Assembly: GCA_964508085.1 (NCBI GenBank) | Contig: CAZDTI010000002.1 | Span: 17,436-81,435, forward strand | Direction of reading: 5' to 3' | Length of the DNA stretch: 64,000 nucleotides | From: CALGLS01 sp964508085 | GTDB taxonomy: Bacteria; Bacteroidota; Bacteroidia; Chitinophagales; Saprospiraceae | Shown here: positions 27,000 to 36,697 of the stretch, in pieces | Position numbering within the stretch: the stretch's first letter is position 1 | Layout of the letters: every line of letters starts with the position of its first letter | Program-made: the position numbers and the translations under genes | Notes under the pieces: model-generated | What the model was told of the DNA's origin: nothing | Seen by the model: the letters and a program-made list of their open reading frames with translations, nothing else | The model's database searches: none

Positions 27000-28403
27000 A
27001 TGAAGCAACGTAATTTAAAAAACGAAAGTCAACTGAAAACACTCGTCGTTGAGTATGAGGTCATGTCACAACAAGGAACGGTAGGTTTCCTTGAGGAAAC
27101 GGTATTTCTGGATATTGCATCGTATTATGAAAATCAGAATATGATTGACAACGCCCTTGATGCCATTTCTCATGCAATTGAGCAAAATAACTACTCTCCA
27201 ATGCTTTTAGTCCGTAAAGCAGAGCTATTGTTGGTAAAAAATTGTGTGGAAATTGCAATGGGATTTTTAGACCGTGCAGAACTCCTCGCACCGGGTGAAA
27301 TTAGCATCAAAATCCTCAAAATCGAAGTCATGATTAATCAGGGCCATTACAACAAAGCTTTGGTCATGATTAACGATTTGGAAGATGATATTAATGGCAC
27401 CTTGGCTAGTGAATTATTTTTCCTAAAAGCACATGTTTATGAAGCAAAACGTAAATATGTTAAGATGTTTCAGGCTTTGCGTAAATCAGTAAAAGAGAAT
27501 CCAAAAAATGATGATGCGCTAAAGAAGTTATGGTTGAGCGTAGAATTATCTGGCTGTTTTGAGGAAAGTGTAACCTTGCACAATGCAGTTATAGACGATA
27601 ACCCATATTCTGCAATCGCATGGTACAACCTTGGTCATGCCTATCTAAAATTAGAAGAGTATTGTGACGCAGAGGAAGCGTTTGAATATGCATTTTTGAA
27701 CGATAAAAATTTTGAAGAAGCTTATCGAGATTGTGCTGAAGTTCGGGTTAGAATGAAAGATTATGAGAGTGCTTTGGATTGTTATGAAGAAATGTTGACG
27801 TTGTTCAAGCCAGATTCGGCATTATTCATTAATATAGGATACTGCTATGAGCAAATGGAAAAGCTTGACTTGGCGCTCATTTGTTATGAAAAATCATTTA
27901 AGTACAGCCACCTAAACGATTGGGCATATTTTCGAAAAGGATACTGCCTTCTGCAAAGAGGAGAAATAGCAAAAGCGATTCAATGCTTGGAAGAAGCTAA
28001 CAATATTCAAAAAAATAAGGTATTGTATATGAATACGCTGGCTGAAGCTTATTATAAGAATGGAGAGGAGGAAAAAGCAAATGACCTTTTTTATAAGGCA
28101 ACAGGAGCTGCTCCGGATTTGTGTACCTACTGGATTAGTTATGCTCGCTTTTTGATGAATAAAGGGAAAGTAGAAGAAGCTTTAGTATTAATGAAAGAGG
28201 CAGAAATATATGCAATGGGAGCAGATTTACTCTATTGTAAAACGGCTTGTTTCTTCTTTGCAGGAAAAAGAAAAGAAGGATTTGAGGCATTGAACTCCGC
28301 ATTAGGTAAAAATTACAAACTGCATTATTCTCTATTCGAACTTTGTCCTGTGCTTAAGGAAGATAGCGATGTACTCATTGCTATATCCACTTTTAAAAGT
28401 TGA
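27000..28403 (+). CDS. Tetratricopeptide repeat protein
   Basis: 467 residues, cytoplasmic, almost wholly TPR helices. The clearest repeats run from about 200 to 385 (AWYNLGHAYLKLEEYCDAEEAFEYAF, LFINIGYCYEQMEKLDLALICYEKSF, AYFRKGYCLLQRGEIAKAIQCLEEA). Cysteine is unusually frequent for a Bacteroidota cytoplasmic protein. It is a protein-protein scaffold of unknown partner, monocistronic, with its own terminator. Confidence 0.85.
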   Translation: MKQRNLKNESQLKTLVVEYEVMSQQGTVGFLEETVFLDIASYYENQNMIDNALDAISHAIEQNNYSPMLLVRKAELLLVKNCVEIAMGFLDRAELLAPGEISIKILKIEVMINQGHYNKALVMINDLEDDINGTLASELFFLKAHVYEAKRKYVKMFQALRKSVKENPKNDDALKKLWLSVELSGCFEESVTLHNAVIDDNPYSAIAWYNLGHAYLKLEEYCDAEEAFEYAFLNDKNFEEAYRDCAEVRVRMKDYESALDCYEEMLTLFKPDSALFINIGYCYEQMEKLDLALICYEKSFKYSHLNDWAYFRKGYCLLQRGEIAKAIQCLEEANNIQKNKVLYMNTLAEAYYKNGEEEKANDLFYKATGAAPDLCTYWISYARFLMNKGKVEEALVLMKEAEIYAMGADLLYCKTACFFFAGKRKEGFEALNSALGKNYKLHYSLFELCPVLKEDSDVLIAISTFKS

Positions 28404-28430
28404 AAGACAAGTCTCTATATTTGAAAAAAC

Positions 28431-28467
28431 AAAAGCGCCACTGTGAATTACTTACAGTGGCGCTTTT
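28431..28467 (+). terminator. Terminator of the TPR gene
   Basis: AAAAGCGCCACTGT / ACAGTGGCGCTTTT, perfect 14-bp stem with a nine-base loop. Confidence 0.9.
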
Positions 28468-28651
28468 GTTAGGTATCAATATTCCTAGAAATCCCTAGTC
28501 TATGGCACATTTTTTGAGTTTTTTACAAGTTAAGAAGCACGAAAAAGTGTAGTATTTCTCTGACTACACACACAACATACTAATAAAAACTTTATAGAAC
28601 TTGCTCCCCTCACGGTTCTCTATTTTGTAATCGTTTTGCAAACTGAATATT

Positions 28652-29488
28652 ATGAGTAAACTAAAGAAAATAGCCACAAGTACGTTTTTCAATAAGGTCG
28701 GGGTACTTTTTTCTGTTCTTGTCTTATTGTTATTAAGCTCTTGTGGGCGAGATGACGATACTGTTATTCTCGAAGACAAAGAAGAGTTTAACGCAGAGGA
28801 GCTTCAGGCCATGAGCTCTTTTTTGGAAGAATCTATAAATGATAATTCCTCATTTATAGTCCTTAATCCTCAGGCAACTTCTGAAATGGCCGCTTTTTAT
28901 GAATATTTAGATAGAATTTATCAGTCCTTAGTCAACACGGAAAGAGTAACCAATCGAAACAAATTTAACTGGGTTATTCATGTACTTCAAGATGAAGAGT
29001 CGGAAAATACATTTATTACTCCTGGAGGTGCTATGTATATTACAACTGCAATGTTGAAAACGATTCGGACCGAGCATGAATTGATTAGCATTTTGGCTCA
29101 CGAAATCTGTTATGCCGACAATGGTTTATTATTGGAAAAACTAAAATTGGATTATGATGGAACGGTTTTGTTCCAAGTAATCAATGGACAGAACCCAAGT
29201 GAGTTGCCTGAAATGGCTGCAAGTTTAGAGAACATTTCTTTCACAGAAGAGGAAGTTATGGCAGCAGATAGCTATGCGGTGGACATTATTTGTGACTTCT
29301 TATATGACCCACATGGGATGCGAGATTTTACAAAAAGGGCTATTGGTAATGAACTACAATTAGATTGGATGGATAATAGACCAGGAACAAAGGATCGTAC
29401 AAAATTGATAGAACAAGCGGCAGCTGGCTGTGGGCCTGGAGGAACTTTTGAAGATAGGTACCAAGATTTTTTAAAGAAATTGCAATGA
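28652..29488 (+). CDS. M48-like lipoprotein with degenerate zinc motif
   Basis: 278 residues with a lipoprotein signal (VLVLLLLSSC, Cys31). The body follows an M48 (BepA/YcaL-like) peptidase: NWVIHVLQDEESENTFITPGGAMYITTAML corresponds to the strand before the active helix, and EEEVMAADSYAVDI to the Glu-containing third-ligand helix. The HEXXH motif reads HEICY at residues 150-154, so the second zinc His is lost. It is therefore probably a non-catalytic homologue, perhaps a chaperone-like outer-membrane lipoprotein, unless another residue supplies the ligand. Confidence 0.75.
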   Translation: MSKLKKIATSTFFNKVGVLFSVLVLLLLSSCGRDDDTVILEDKEEFNAEELQAMSSFLEESINDNSSFIVLNPQATSEMAAFYEYLDRIYQSLVNTERVTNRNKFNWVIHVLQDEESENTFITPGGAMYITTAMLKTIRTEHELISILAHEICYADNGLLLEKLKLDYDGTVLFQVINGQNPSELPEMAASLENISFTEEEVMAADSYAVDIICDFLYDPHGMRDFTKRAIGNELQLDWMDNRPGTKDRTKLIEQAAAGCGPGGTFEDRYQDFLKKLQ

Positions 29489-29510
29489 CAATACAATGGT
29501 ACACTTGATA

Positions 29511-29547
29511 AAAAGCCCCATGATGATTCAATCATCATGGGGCTTTT
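29511..29547. terminator. Bidirectional terminator
   Basis: AAAAGCCCCATGATGATT / AATCATCATGGGGCTTTT, near-perfect long stem between two convergent genes (M48-like, + and polyphosphate glucokinase, -). Confidence 0.9.
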
Positions 29548-29609
29548 CGTGTTAGGGTTCAGAGAATAATAAAGTGCTAATTATTTAGTTAAGAAAGGTA
29601 GAATAAATA

Positions 29610-30398
29610 CTAGGAAGTTTTTAAAATTTCTTTATTGCTCTTTTCACTTTGTTGATTAGCCAATACTGCCGCTCCAATAATTCCCGCGCTATTTCCCAAT
29701 CGAGCAGGTATAACTTTGGTCCCAACTGTAATGTGTTTTTCAATTTTTTCATAATACTTACTACCTCCTCCTCCAAGAAAAATAGCATCAGGGGAGAATA
29801 ATTTATTTACTTCTGATAGATACTGGTTAAGTCGCTTGCCCCAAGCCTTCCAGGAAAGATCTTCTCTTTTTCTCGCTACATTGGAAGCATAATGTTCTGC
29901 AATCATTCCATTCAATTGAAAATGCCCGAACTCTGTATTGGGGACTAAACGACCTTCGTGAAATAGCGCTGAACCAAGCCCAGTACCAATGGTGATCATG
30001 AGTACTGTTCCTTTTTGATATTCTTCGTTAGCTCCAACACCATAAGCCATTTCGGCAAGACCAGCAAGATCGGCATCATTTGCAATGGAAACGTCTTGAT
30101 TGGTAATATTACTTAATAGTGATTTTACATCCGTTCCGATCCAAGACTTATCGATATTGGCTGCGGAGCGTGCGTATCCATTTTTTATGATGGCAGGAAA
30201 ACCACAACCAATAGGACCGCTGTAATCAAACTCTTTAACCAGTTGTGCAACTACTTTGGACACGGCACTTGGTGTCGCTGGGGAAGGCGTTACTATTCGA
30301 ATACGATCAGTGCTAAACTTTCCTTTATTGATATCTACAATAGCTCCTTTTATACCAGAGCCTCCAATATCTATCCCTAAAATTTTCTTTTGACTCAT
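29610..30398 (-). CDS. ppgK: Polyphosphate glucokinase-like ROK kinase
   Basis: 262-residue ROK-fold sugar kinase. The phosphate-binding LGIDIGGSGIKGAIVD and the ATIGTGLGSALF-type loop (MITIGTGLGSALF) match polyphosphate-glucose phosphotransferases better than ordinary ROK glucokinases. The ROK zinc motif CxCGxxGC is missing, as in PpgK, and EFGH is present. It would phosphorylate glucose with polyphosphate or ATP. Last gene of a minus-strand run. Confidence 0.85.
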   Translation of the reverse strand: MSQKKILGIDIGGSGIKGAIVDINKGKFSTDRIRIVTPSPATPSAVSKVVAQLVKEFDYSGPIGCGFPAIIKNGYARSAANIDKSWIGTDVKSLLSNITNQDVSIANDADLAGLAEMAYGVGANEEYQKGTVLMITIGTGLGSALFHEGRLVPNTEFGHFQLNGMIAEHYASNVARKREDLSWKAWGKRLNQYLSEVNKLFSPDAIFLGGGGSKYYEKIEKHITVGTKVIPARLGNSAGIIGAAVLANQQSEKSNKEILKTS

Positions 30399-30438
30399 AA
30401 TCTGACTAGTCGTTAATTTTTCATTGTTATTCAGGCAG

Positions 30439-31320
30439 TTACTTAATTGCTTTGATTTTCATTTTTACATCTTCCACAGGTCGATCACCAGGAGCAGTTT
30501 TTGTTCGTGCGATTGCATCTAAAACATCTAATCCTTCAATGACTATTCCGAAGACAGTGTACTCTTTGTCAAGATGAGGTGTACCGCCTAATGTCATAAA
30601 AGTATTGCGCTGTTCTTCGTTGTAGTTTAAGTCTTTTTTAGCTTCTACTAAATCCAACTGCTTAGCAGAAAGCGGTTTGCCATGCACAAGATAGAATTGG
30701 CTCCCCGAAGATTTCTTCTGAGGGTTAGGTGTTCTGGCTGCGGCCAAAGCCCCTCTTACGTGGACTAATGAGTCAACAAATTCAGCAGGAATTTGATAGC
30801 CTGGTCCTCCAGATCCTAAGCGCTTTTTAGCAGTAGCACCTTTAGACTCCGGATCGCCTCCCTGAATCATAAAGCCATTAATGACTCGGTGAAAAAGAAG
30901 ATCGTCATAAAAGCCCTCTTCTACTAATTTCAAAAAATTATCCCGGTGCCCCGGTGTTTCATTGTAAAGTAAAATGATCATATTGCCAAAGTTGGTTTCC
31001 ATTTCAACCAAACATTGCTCTGGCGCATTTACAACTACCTGTTTCTTTTTTGTATTGGTTTTATTTCCCTTTCTTACAGTCAATTCAACGGTATAATTTC
31101 CAGACGAAGTATATTTATGAGTTGGCGTTACTTCTTCAGAAGTGTTACCATCTCCAAAATTCCAGGAATAACTTTCCGCTTTTTTTGACTGATTTTCGAA
31201 AGTGACATCAGTCGGAGCAGTTAACTTTTCGTCACCATAACTGAATTCAGCCATTGGTCTTCCGCAACTGCAAATCAATAAAAGAGTTAGTGCAAATAAG
31301 GTGTTTCTAATCTGTAACAT
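30439..31320 (-). CDS. PKD-domain peptidyl-prolyl isomerase, lipoprotein
   Basis: 293 residues: lipoprotein signal (TLLLICSC), a PKD-like Ig domain (about 25-100, SYSWNFGDGNTSEEVTPTHKY) and a cyclophilin domain (about 105-293, FLKLVEEGFYDDLLFHRVINGFMIQGGDPE). The cyclophilin active-site stretch FHRV...QGGDP is intact, so it should isomerise X-Pro bonds in the periplasm. It is a tandem paralogue of the next gene, from which it differs by the PKD insertion. Confidence 0.92.
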   Translation of the reverse strand: MLQIRNTLFALTLLLICSCGRPMAEFSYGDEKLTAPTDVTFENQSKKAESYSWNFGDGNTSEEVTPTHKYTSSGNYTVELTVRKGNKTNTKKKQVVVNAPEQCLVEMETNFGNMIILLYNETPGHRDNFLKLVEEGFYDDLLFHRVINGFMIQGGDPESKGATAKKRLGSGGPGYQIPAEFVDSLVHVRGALAAARTPNPQKKSSGSQFYLVHGKPLSAKQLDLVEAKKDLNYNEEQRNTFMTLGGTPHLDKEYTVFGIVIEGLDVLDAIARTKTAPGDRPVEDVKMKIKAIK

Positions 31321-31361
31321 AATTTTTAATACGAGTTTACTTCTTGTAATGTTGTTGTAAA

Positions 31362-32018
31362 TTATTCCGCTCCCAATAATTTAATGGTCATCTTTACATC
31401 TTTTACCGGACGTTCCCCATTCTTTTGAACAGCAGCTATTTTGTCAATAACATCCAGTCCTTCAACAACTTCGCCATAAACGGTGTAATCCATATCAAGA
31501 TTAGGAGCACCACCGATTTCTCTATACATTTTTCGCTGCTCCTCGCTATAAGCAATTTTCTTACGTCGCTCGATACCGAATAATTGATTGTCATCTAACC
31601 TTGTACCTTGTACGATATAAAATTGAGAACCACTAGATTCTTTTTCAGGATTAGATGCCCCTCCTGTTCGAGCTGCAGCTAAAGCTCCTTTGATGTGAGG
31701 TGCGCCCAATTCTGCGGGAATTCTATAACCAGGGCCCCCTCCACCTAGACGTTTACTCAGTGGTGCATTTCTAGATTCCGGATCACCTCCCTGGATCATA
31801 AAACCCTCTTTAACTCTGTGAAATAGGAGATCATCATAGAACCCTTCCTTGGCTAGCTTAACCATATTGTCACGATGTAATGGAGTACTATTAAATAATT
31901 TGGCCTTCATGACACCAAAGTCCGTTGTGATTTCGATATACTGGTGTTTTTCTGTCTGATTACAGGAGCTAAACATGAATAGAAAAGCAAAAGAGAATAA
32001 GAGATATACTTTTTTCAT
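31362..32018 (-). CDS. Cyclophilin-type peptidyl-prolyl isomerase, lipoprotein
   Basis: 218 residues with lipobox LFMFSSC and one cyclophilin domain (EGFYDDLLFHRVKEGFMIQGGDPESRNAPLSKRLGGGGPGY). Very similar to the neighbouring PKD-cyclophilin, so a tandem duplication is likely. Periplasmic protein folding is the expected role. Confidence 0.92.
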   Translation of the reverse strand: MKKVYLLFSFAFLFMFSSCNQTEKHQYIEITTDFGVMKAKLFNSTPLHRDNMVKLAKEGFYDDLLFHRVKEGFMIQGGDPESRNAPLSKRLGGGGPGYRIPAELGAPHIKGALAAARTGGASNPEKESSGSQFYIVQGTRLDDNQLFGIERRKKIAYSEEQRKMYREIGGAPNLDMDYTVYGEVVEGLDVIDKIAAVQKNGERPVKDVKMTIKLLGAE

Positions 32019-32089
32019 AGGTGTGGTATTTTTTAATTCTATAATTTTAATTGGTATGAAGTTATTTGGTGAAAAAGGTTTTTAGAAGA

Positions 32090-32485
32090 CTATTCCTCTT
32101 CATTTTGCTCACCATTCCATTCTTTCTGTAATTCATCAAAATAATAAATCACCTTTTCCTTTAATAGTAATTCTTGTTTATCAACTCCTTTCAATGTTAA
32201 TGGAGCAGCTTCTTCCCAGTGGGGCCAGCCATCTGCATCGCGTCCTTTGAAGGTATAATATCCATCGTCACTTAAAAGACGACAAACGGCAATATGCATC
32301 AAGTCTTGTTTTTCTTCTTTGGTGAAAACCTCTTTCCATCGCCCCAACTCTTGAATACCAATTAAAAACAATAAGCCATTTAAATCAGGAAGTACTTCTC
32401 GCCCTAATTGATCCTTCACCAAATGACGGATTCGTAGCCACTCAAAATCTAATTTCCAATCTTCCATAGTTAAAAACGAGTTCAC
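32090..32485 (-). CDS. Conserved hypothetical protein
   Basis: 131 residues, soluble, with no signal or known motif. Trp-rich (WKLDFEWLRIRHLVKDQ, DADGWPHWEEA). The alternative start MEDWKLDFEW at 32467 is more natural. It lies 36 bases after lolE on the same strand and is probably co-transcribed. Function unknown. Confidence 0.7.
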   Translation of the reverse strand: MNSFLTMEDWKLDFEWLRIRHLVKDQLGREVLPDLNGLLFLIGIQELGRWKEVFTKEEKQDLMHIAVCRLLSDDGYYTFKGRDADGWPHWEEAAPLTLKGVDKQELLLKEKVIYYFDELQKEWNGEQNEEE

Positions 32486-32521
32486 AAATTTTAAATAAGC
32501 CGCAAATATACGGATTCCGTA

Positions 32522-33736
32522 TCAATCTTCTCGAATCAAAGCAGAAACCCGTGCAGCTCGTAAAGCAGGAGGAATAGATGCGAGTAGGCCAATTCCAATC
32601 ACGGTCAGAGCAACAATAATAAAATCAAAAAGTAATATGCTGATTGGATAAGCTTCAACTACAAATCCTGCAGGAATAGGTACAAGACCAAATACTTTTT
32701 GGCTAATATACAAAACCAAGGCTATGGTGGCTCCTATTATAAAACCAGTGAAACACAACAATAATCCTTCATATAGAAATACATTCCGAATTGTCTTATC
32801 CAAAGCGCCCATAGACTTTAAAATGGCAATGTCTTTTTGCTTATCCATCACGATCATCCAAAGCGCACCAATTAGATTGAAAGCAACTAAAACCAATGTC
32901 AAACTAAGTATGGCATAGCTCAACCACTTTTCAATATTCATCAACTTTAAGAAAGCTTCATCTTGTTGGTAGCGATCTTTAATAATAACAGATTCTCCAA
33001 GAATACTTGCAATTTCTTTTTTGACCAGATCAATATTCGCATCTTCTGAAAGTTTGATTTCTAAAGCCGTCAACTCATTCGGATAATTTAAAATCTCTCG
33101 TACGAAACCAAGAGAAGCCAAAACATAGCTACTCTCATAATCTTGTTGAATAACAAAAGTTCCGGCGGGATATAATATCCTCTTTTTGAATGGATCGCCA
33201 AACATACTTTTCTTTCGCTTAGCCATGTATACGTTAAGTGAGGAAAAGTCATCGTCGATATTTACCGAAAGATTATTACGCATCACTACACCCATCACAG
33301 CCATAGAGCGATCTTCTGTATCTAAAATATATCGTCCTTCTCTTAGTGTAGAATCTATTCCGGTTACCTCATCAAAGTATTCATCAACGCCTTTTAAAAC
33401 GCCAAAACCCTGACTTCCTTTGTATTCAAAAAAAGCGACTTCTTCTAAAGTGGAAGAAACAAAAAGGACACCATCAATTTCTTTAATTTGTTGAATGGAG
33501 GCTTCCTCCGGACGGAAGATTTTGCTATCAGCAGGAAGAACTTTAATATCTGGGTTGAAGCTACTAAACAGGCCTGTAAGTAATTCTTCGAATCCGTTAA
33601 AAACCGATAGAACTAAAATCAATGCAGCGGTACCTACGCTAATACCAAAAACCGAAATACCAGAAATGATATTGATGGCATTAGTAGACTTTTTAGCAAA
33701 GAGGTAGCGTCTTGCTATTTTCAGAGGTAGGTTCAT
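32522..33736 (-). CDS. LolC/LolE-type ABC transporter permease
   Basis: 404 residues with the FtsX/MacB-like layout: one N-terminal span (about 20-45), a large periplasmic domain (about 50-265) and three C-terminal spans (about 275-395). The start LKIARRYLFAKKSTNAINIISGIS is the LolC/E signature. It probably extracts lipoproteins from the inner membrane for LolA; many lipoproteins are coded nearby. No LolD ATPase gene is adjacent. It is 9 bases downstream of the GH3 fusion gene. Confidence 0.9.
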   Translation of the reverse strand: MNLPLKIARRYLFAKKSTNAINIISGISVFGISVGTAALILVLSVFNGFEELLTGLFSSFNPDIKVLPADSKIFRPEEASIQQIKEIDGVLFVSSTLEEVAFFEYKGSQGFGVLKGVDEYFDEVTGIDSTLREGRYILDTEDRSMAVMGVVMRNNLSVNIDDDFSSLNVYMAKRKKSMFGDPFKKRILYPAGTFVIQQDYESSYVLASLGFVREILNYPNELTALEIKLSEDANIDLVKKEIASILGESVIIKDRYQQDEAFLKLMNIEKWLSYAILSLTLVLVAFNLIGALWMIVMDKQKDIAILKSMGALDKTIRNVFLYEGLLLCFTGFIIGATIALVLYISQKVFGLVPIPAGFVVEAYPISILLFDFIIVALTVIGIGLLASIPPALRAARVSALIRED

Positions 33737-33745
33737 AGTGTATTA

Positions 33746-36697
33746 TTACTGCATGGCTTTGTAGGCAACCGACTGCATACGTGGCCGAATATCTATCTTA
33801 TTTAGTTTGAAATTTTTCATATTCGGATAGGTCCGATTCGACAAAAATACAAAGATTAAATTATTATCTGGATCAGCCCAGGTACTAGTTCCTGTAAAAC
33901 CCAAATGCCCAAAGGTATTTTCTGAAGCTTCAGGGCACATGTTTTGGCTTTTAGTGGCATTTAGCTCTTTCAAATCAAAGCCTATTCCTCTTCGAGTACA
34001 GCTATTGTGCCTGCTGGCAAAAGTACGAACCGTACTTGATTGAAGATATTGACGTCCACCATAATAACCATCATTTAGCAACATTTGCATAATCGTAACC
34101 AGATCTGAGGCAGTAGAAAACAAACCTGCATGACCACTCACACCGCCCAACATTGCTGCGCCCATGTCATGTACATCTCCCTGGATTCGTTGCCTGCGAA
34201 AATATTTATCTTCTTCCGTTGGAACAATAATAGATTTTGAAAATTTCTCTTTAGGTAAATAAGTCGTATTGATCAAGCCCATTGGCTTATAGAAATGTTC
34301 ATCTACATATTGATTGATTGGCTTTCCACTTATGCGTTGCACTAGGTCGGCGAGAAGATAAAAACCTAAATCGCTGTATTTATAATTACGGTTTGCTCGT
34401 AATTCTGACTCTCGAATCTGCTTTCTCATCTCCCCTTCAAAGCTACTTAACATAAACAGTTGATCTGTAACCAACGTGTTAAATTGCGTATTCCTTTTTT
34501 TCCTGTAATACTTGGAAGAAGGTTTTGGTCTTCTACTTTCGGTTACCGTTTGTTCATAAAAAGGGATCCATGGAATAAGTCCCGCACGATGAGCCATAAT
34601 ATCATTGATGGTCATGTCTTCTTTATTGGTTCCTTTCAATTCGGGTAAATAATTACTGATGGCTTGATTGATATTAATAAGGCCTTCTTCGTGAAGCTTC
34701 ATTACAGACAAAGTCGTTGCAGCTATTTTAGTAATAGAAGCCAGATCAAAAATGTCAGAGGTGACGGTTTTCTTTTTCTTAGCATAGGTATGGTGACCAT
34801 AGGCTTTATTAAAAACGACTTTTCCATCTTTAGCAACTAAAACGACACAACCAGGTGTCGCCTTTTGCTCAATGGCCAACTGAGCCAAAGTATCGATTCC
34901 TAACTCCAATGCTAAACCATCCAAACCAACACTTTCCGGAGTATCATAGCCAAGACGGAAAACAGCTGCAGTGCTCAATCCATCATTGAATTTACTTTTT
35001 GGCGTAGCCGTCACTGGCAATTTTCCACGAATAGGAAAGACACCAAAGATAGCCTGAGCTGCTGCATCCTGTGCCATCGGATCTTCACTATAAGCGTTTA
35101 ATAAGGTTTTTACATTGTCGAAATATTTTAAAGAATAAGGATTTCCAAAAACAGTTAAAACAACTTCTGTCTTTGCACTCAATTGCGCAATCAAATCTTT
35201 CTGACTTTTTGTTATGCCAAAATTTTTGCTAGCATAGCTACTCATATCATGTAAACTGATAATGACCACCTTTTTGTTACTCAATCGATTAACAATGGAT
35301 TTTATTTTAGAACTGGAAATCTTTTTCCCCGTATTTACAAAATCAATAGCGGCCATTTTACTCAAGCTATTCTGAAACGGAGTTCGGCTTTCCGAACCCA
35401 AAGCCAGAGCTGCTATTTTTGTATTTTCAATTTCTTTAAATGGAATGACTTTATGTTTATCTCGGACCAAGGTCAAGGCATTTTGAAATAACTTCTTCTT
35501 TAATAAAAGTGCCGTTGGATTATTTAGGTCGCTTCGCAAGTTTTTGGTCTCCACCCTTTGTGGTGCTGTTATTCCGAGTCGGTACTTAGCTTGAAGTACT
35601 TTTTTTACACTTGTATTTAATTTTTTCTGATCAATTTTTCCAGCTACTAAGTACTGCTTGATGGCTTTTGCGGCGGCAGCTATATCTTGTGGTAACAGCA
35701 GAATATCATTCCCGGATGCCAATGCTTTTGCTTCTACTTCTCCATTTTTATGATGTTTAGTTACCCCTTTCATTCCCAGTCCATCAGTAAAAATCAATCC
35801 ATCAAAACCTAGTTCTGTTTTTAATAAATTATTTACTGCTTTTGGAGAAAGAGTTGTGGGCCGATTATGCGTATTGTCAATGGCAGGTACATGGAGGTGA
35901 GCGACCATCATGCTTTGCACACCATGCTCAGCTAGTACTTTGAAAGGAAATAATTCAATGCTATCCAGTCGATTTATATCGTACCCTATGATAGGGAGAT
36001 CGTAGTGGGAATCCGTATCAGTATCCCCGTGTCCGGGAAAATGTTTAGCGCAAGCCATAACATTGGCATCTTGCATGCCACGAGTAAGCATGTAACTCTT
36101 AACGGCTACGTTGTAGCGATCTTCACCAAAAGAACGAGTATTAATGACTGGGTTTTCTGGGTTGTTATTGACATCGGCCACTGGAGCAAAGTTGATGTGT
36201 ACGCCAAGACGTCTGCAATGACGAGCCACTTCTCGCCCCATATCATAAATCAAACGGTTGTCTTGAATCGCTCCCAACGTTAAATGCCTCGGAAAGCTAA
36301 CGGTACTCTTTTTCAAACGCATACCCAATCCCCACTCCGCATCCATCGCAATCATCAAAGGTACTTTAGTCGCAAGTCGTTGATATTGATTCGTCAACTC
36401 TGCTTGCTTCTCCGGTGTTCCTTGAAAGAAACAAAGCCCTCCGACATGAAAATTCTTTATAAGTCTTTTCACTTTGGCAATATGGTCTGGTCCTAAATCA
36501 GAATGAGCGCGGATCATGAACAGCTGTCCGATTCGTTCGTCTTCCGACATCGCTTCGAATCGCTGATTGACCCATTCTGTTTCTTTTTGCAATGCGATGG
36601 TTACGGCTGATGTAGAATTATTGTTGTGGAGTAGATCCGTTACCGAGAATAAGAAGATGAAAAATATGGGGAGGATTGAAAATTTCAAAGAGTACAT
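33746..36697 (-). CDS. GH3 beta-N-acetylhexosaminidase-like / beta-lactamase fusion
   Basis: 983 residues, exported. The first half (about 40-590) is a NagZ-like GH3 glycosidase: KHFPGHGDTDTDSH, VNFAPVADV, and FTDGLGMKGV carrying the likely nucleophile Asp. The second half (about 600-980) is a class C/EstB-type serine hydrolase: SITK (DLASITKIA) as SxxK and YSD (YKYSDLGFY) as the Tyr motif. The known Bacteroidota fusion suggests peptidoglycan or muropeptide turnover outside the cytoplasm, with one half cutting sugars and the other acting on a peptide or ester. Confidence 0.92.
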   Translation of the reverse strand: MYSLKFSILPIFFIFLFSVTDLLHNNNSTSAVTIALQKETEWVNQRFEAMSEDERIGQLFMIRAHSDLGPDHIAKVKRLIKNFHVGGLCFFQGTPEKQAELTNQYQRLATKVPLMIAMDAEWGLGMRLKKSTVSFPRHLTLGAIQDNRLIYDMGREVARHCRRLGVHINFAPVADVNNNPENPVINTRSFGEDRYNVAVKSYMLTRGMQDANVMACAKHFPGHGDTDTDSHYDLPIIGYDINRLDSIELFPFKVLAEHGVQSMMVAHLHVPAIDNTHNRPTTLSPKAVNNLLKTELGFDGLIFTDGLGMKGVTKHHKNGEVEAKALASGNDILLLPQDIAAAAKAIKQYLVAGKIDQKKLNTSVKKVLQAKYRLGITAPQRVETKNLRSDLNNPTALLLKKKLFQNALTLVRDKHKVIPFKEIENTKIAALALGSESRTPFQNSLSKMAAIDFVNTGKKISSSKIKSIVNRLSNKKVVIISLHDMSSYASKNFGITKSQKDLIAQLSAKTEVVLTVFGNPYSLKYFDNVKTLLNAYSEDPMAQDAAAQAIFGVFPIRGKLPVTATPKSKFNDGLSTAAVFRLGYDTPESVGLDGLALELGIDTLAQLAIEQKATPGCVVLVAKDGKVVFNKAYGHHTYAKKKKTVTSDIFDLASITKIAATTLSVMKLHEEGLININQAISNYLPELKGTNKEDMTINDIMAHRAGLIPWIPFYEQTVTESRRPKPSSKYYRKKRNTQFNTLVTDQLFMLSSFEGEMRKQIRESELRANRNYKYSDLGFYLLADLVQRISGKPINQYVDEHFYKPMGLINTTYLPKEKFSKSIIVPTEEDKYFRRQRIQGDVHDMGAAMLGGVSGHAGLFSTASDLVTIMQMLLNDGYYGGRQYLQSSTVRTFASRHNSCTRRGIGFDLKELNATKSQNMCPEASENTFGHLGFTGTSTWADPDNNLIFVFLSNRTYPNMKNFKLNKIDIRPRMQSVAYKAMQ

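Noticed and set aside
36284..36496. Open frames opposite the GH3, thrA and other long genes
   Set aside because: All are shadows of well-supported genes and show no start context or homology.
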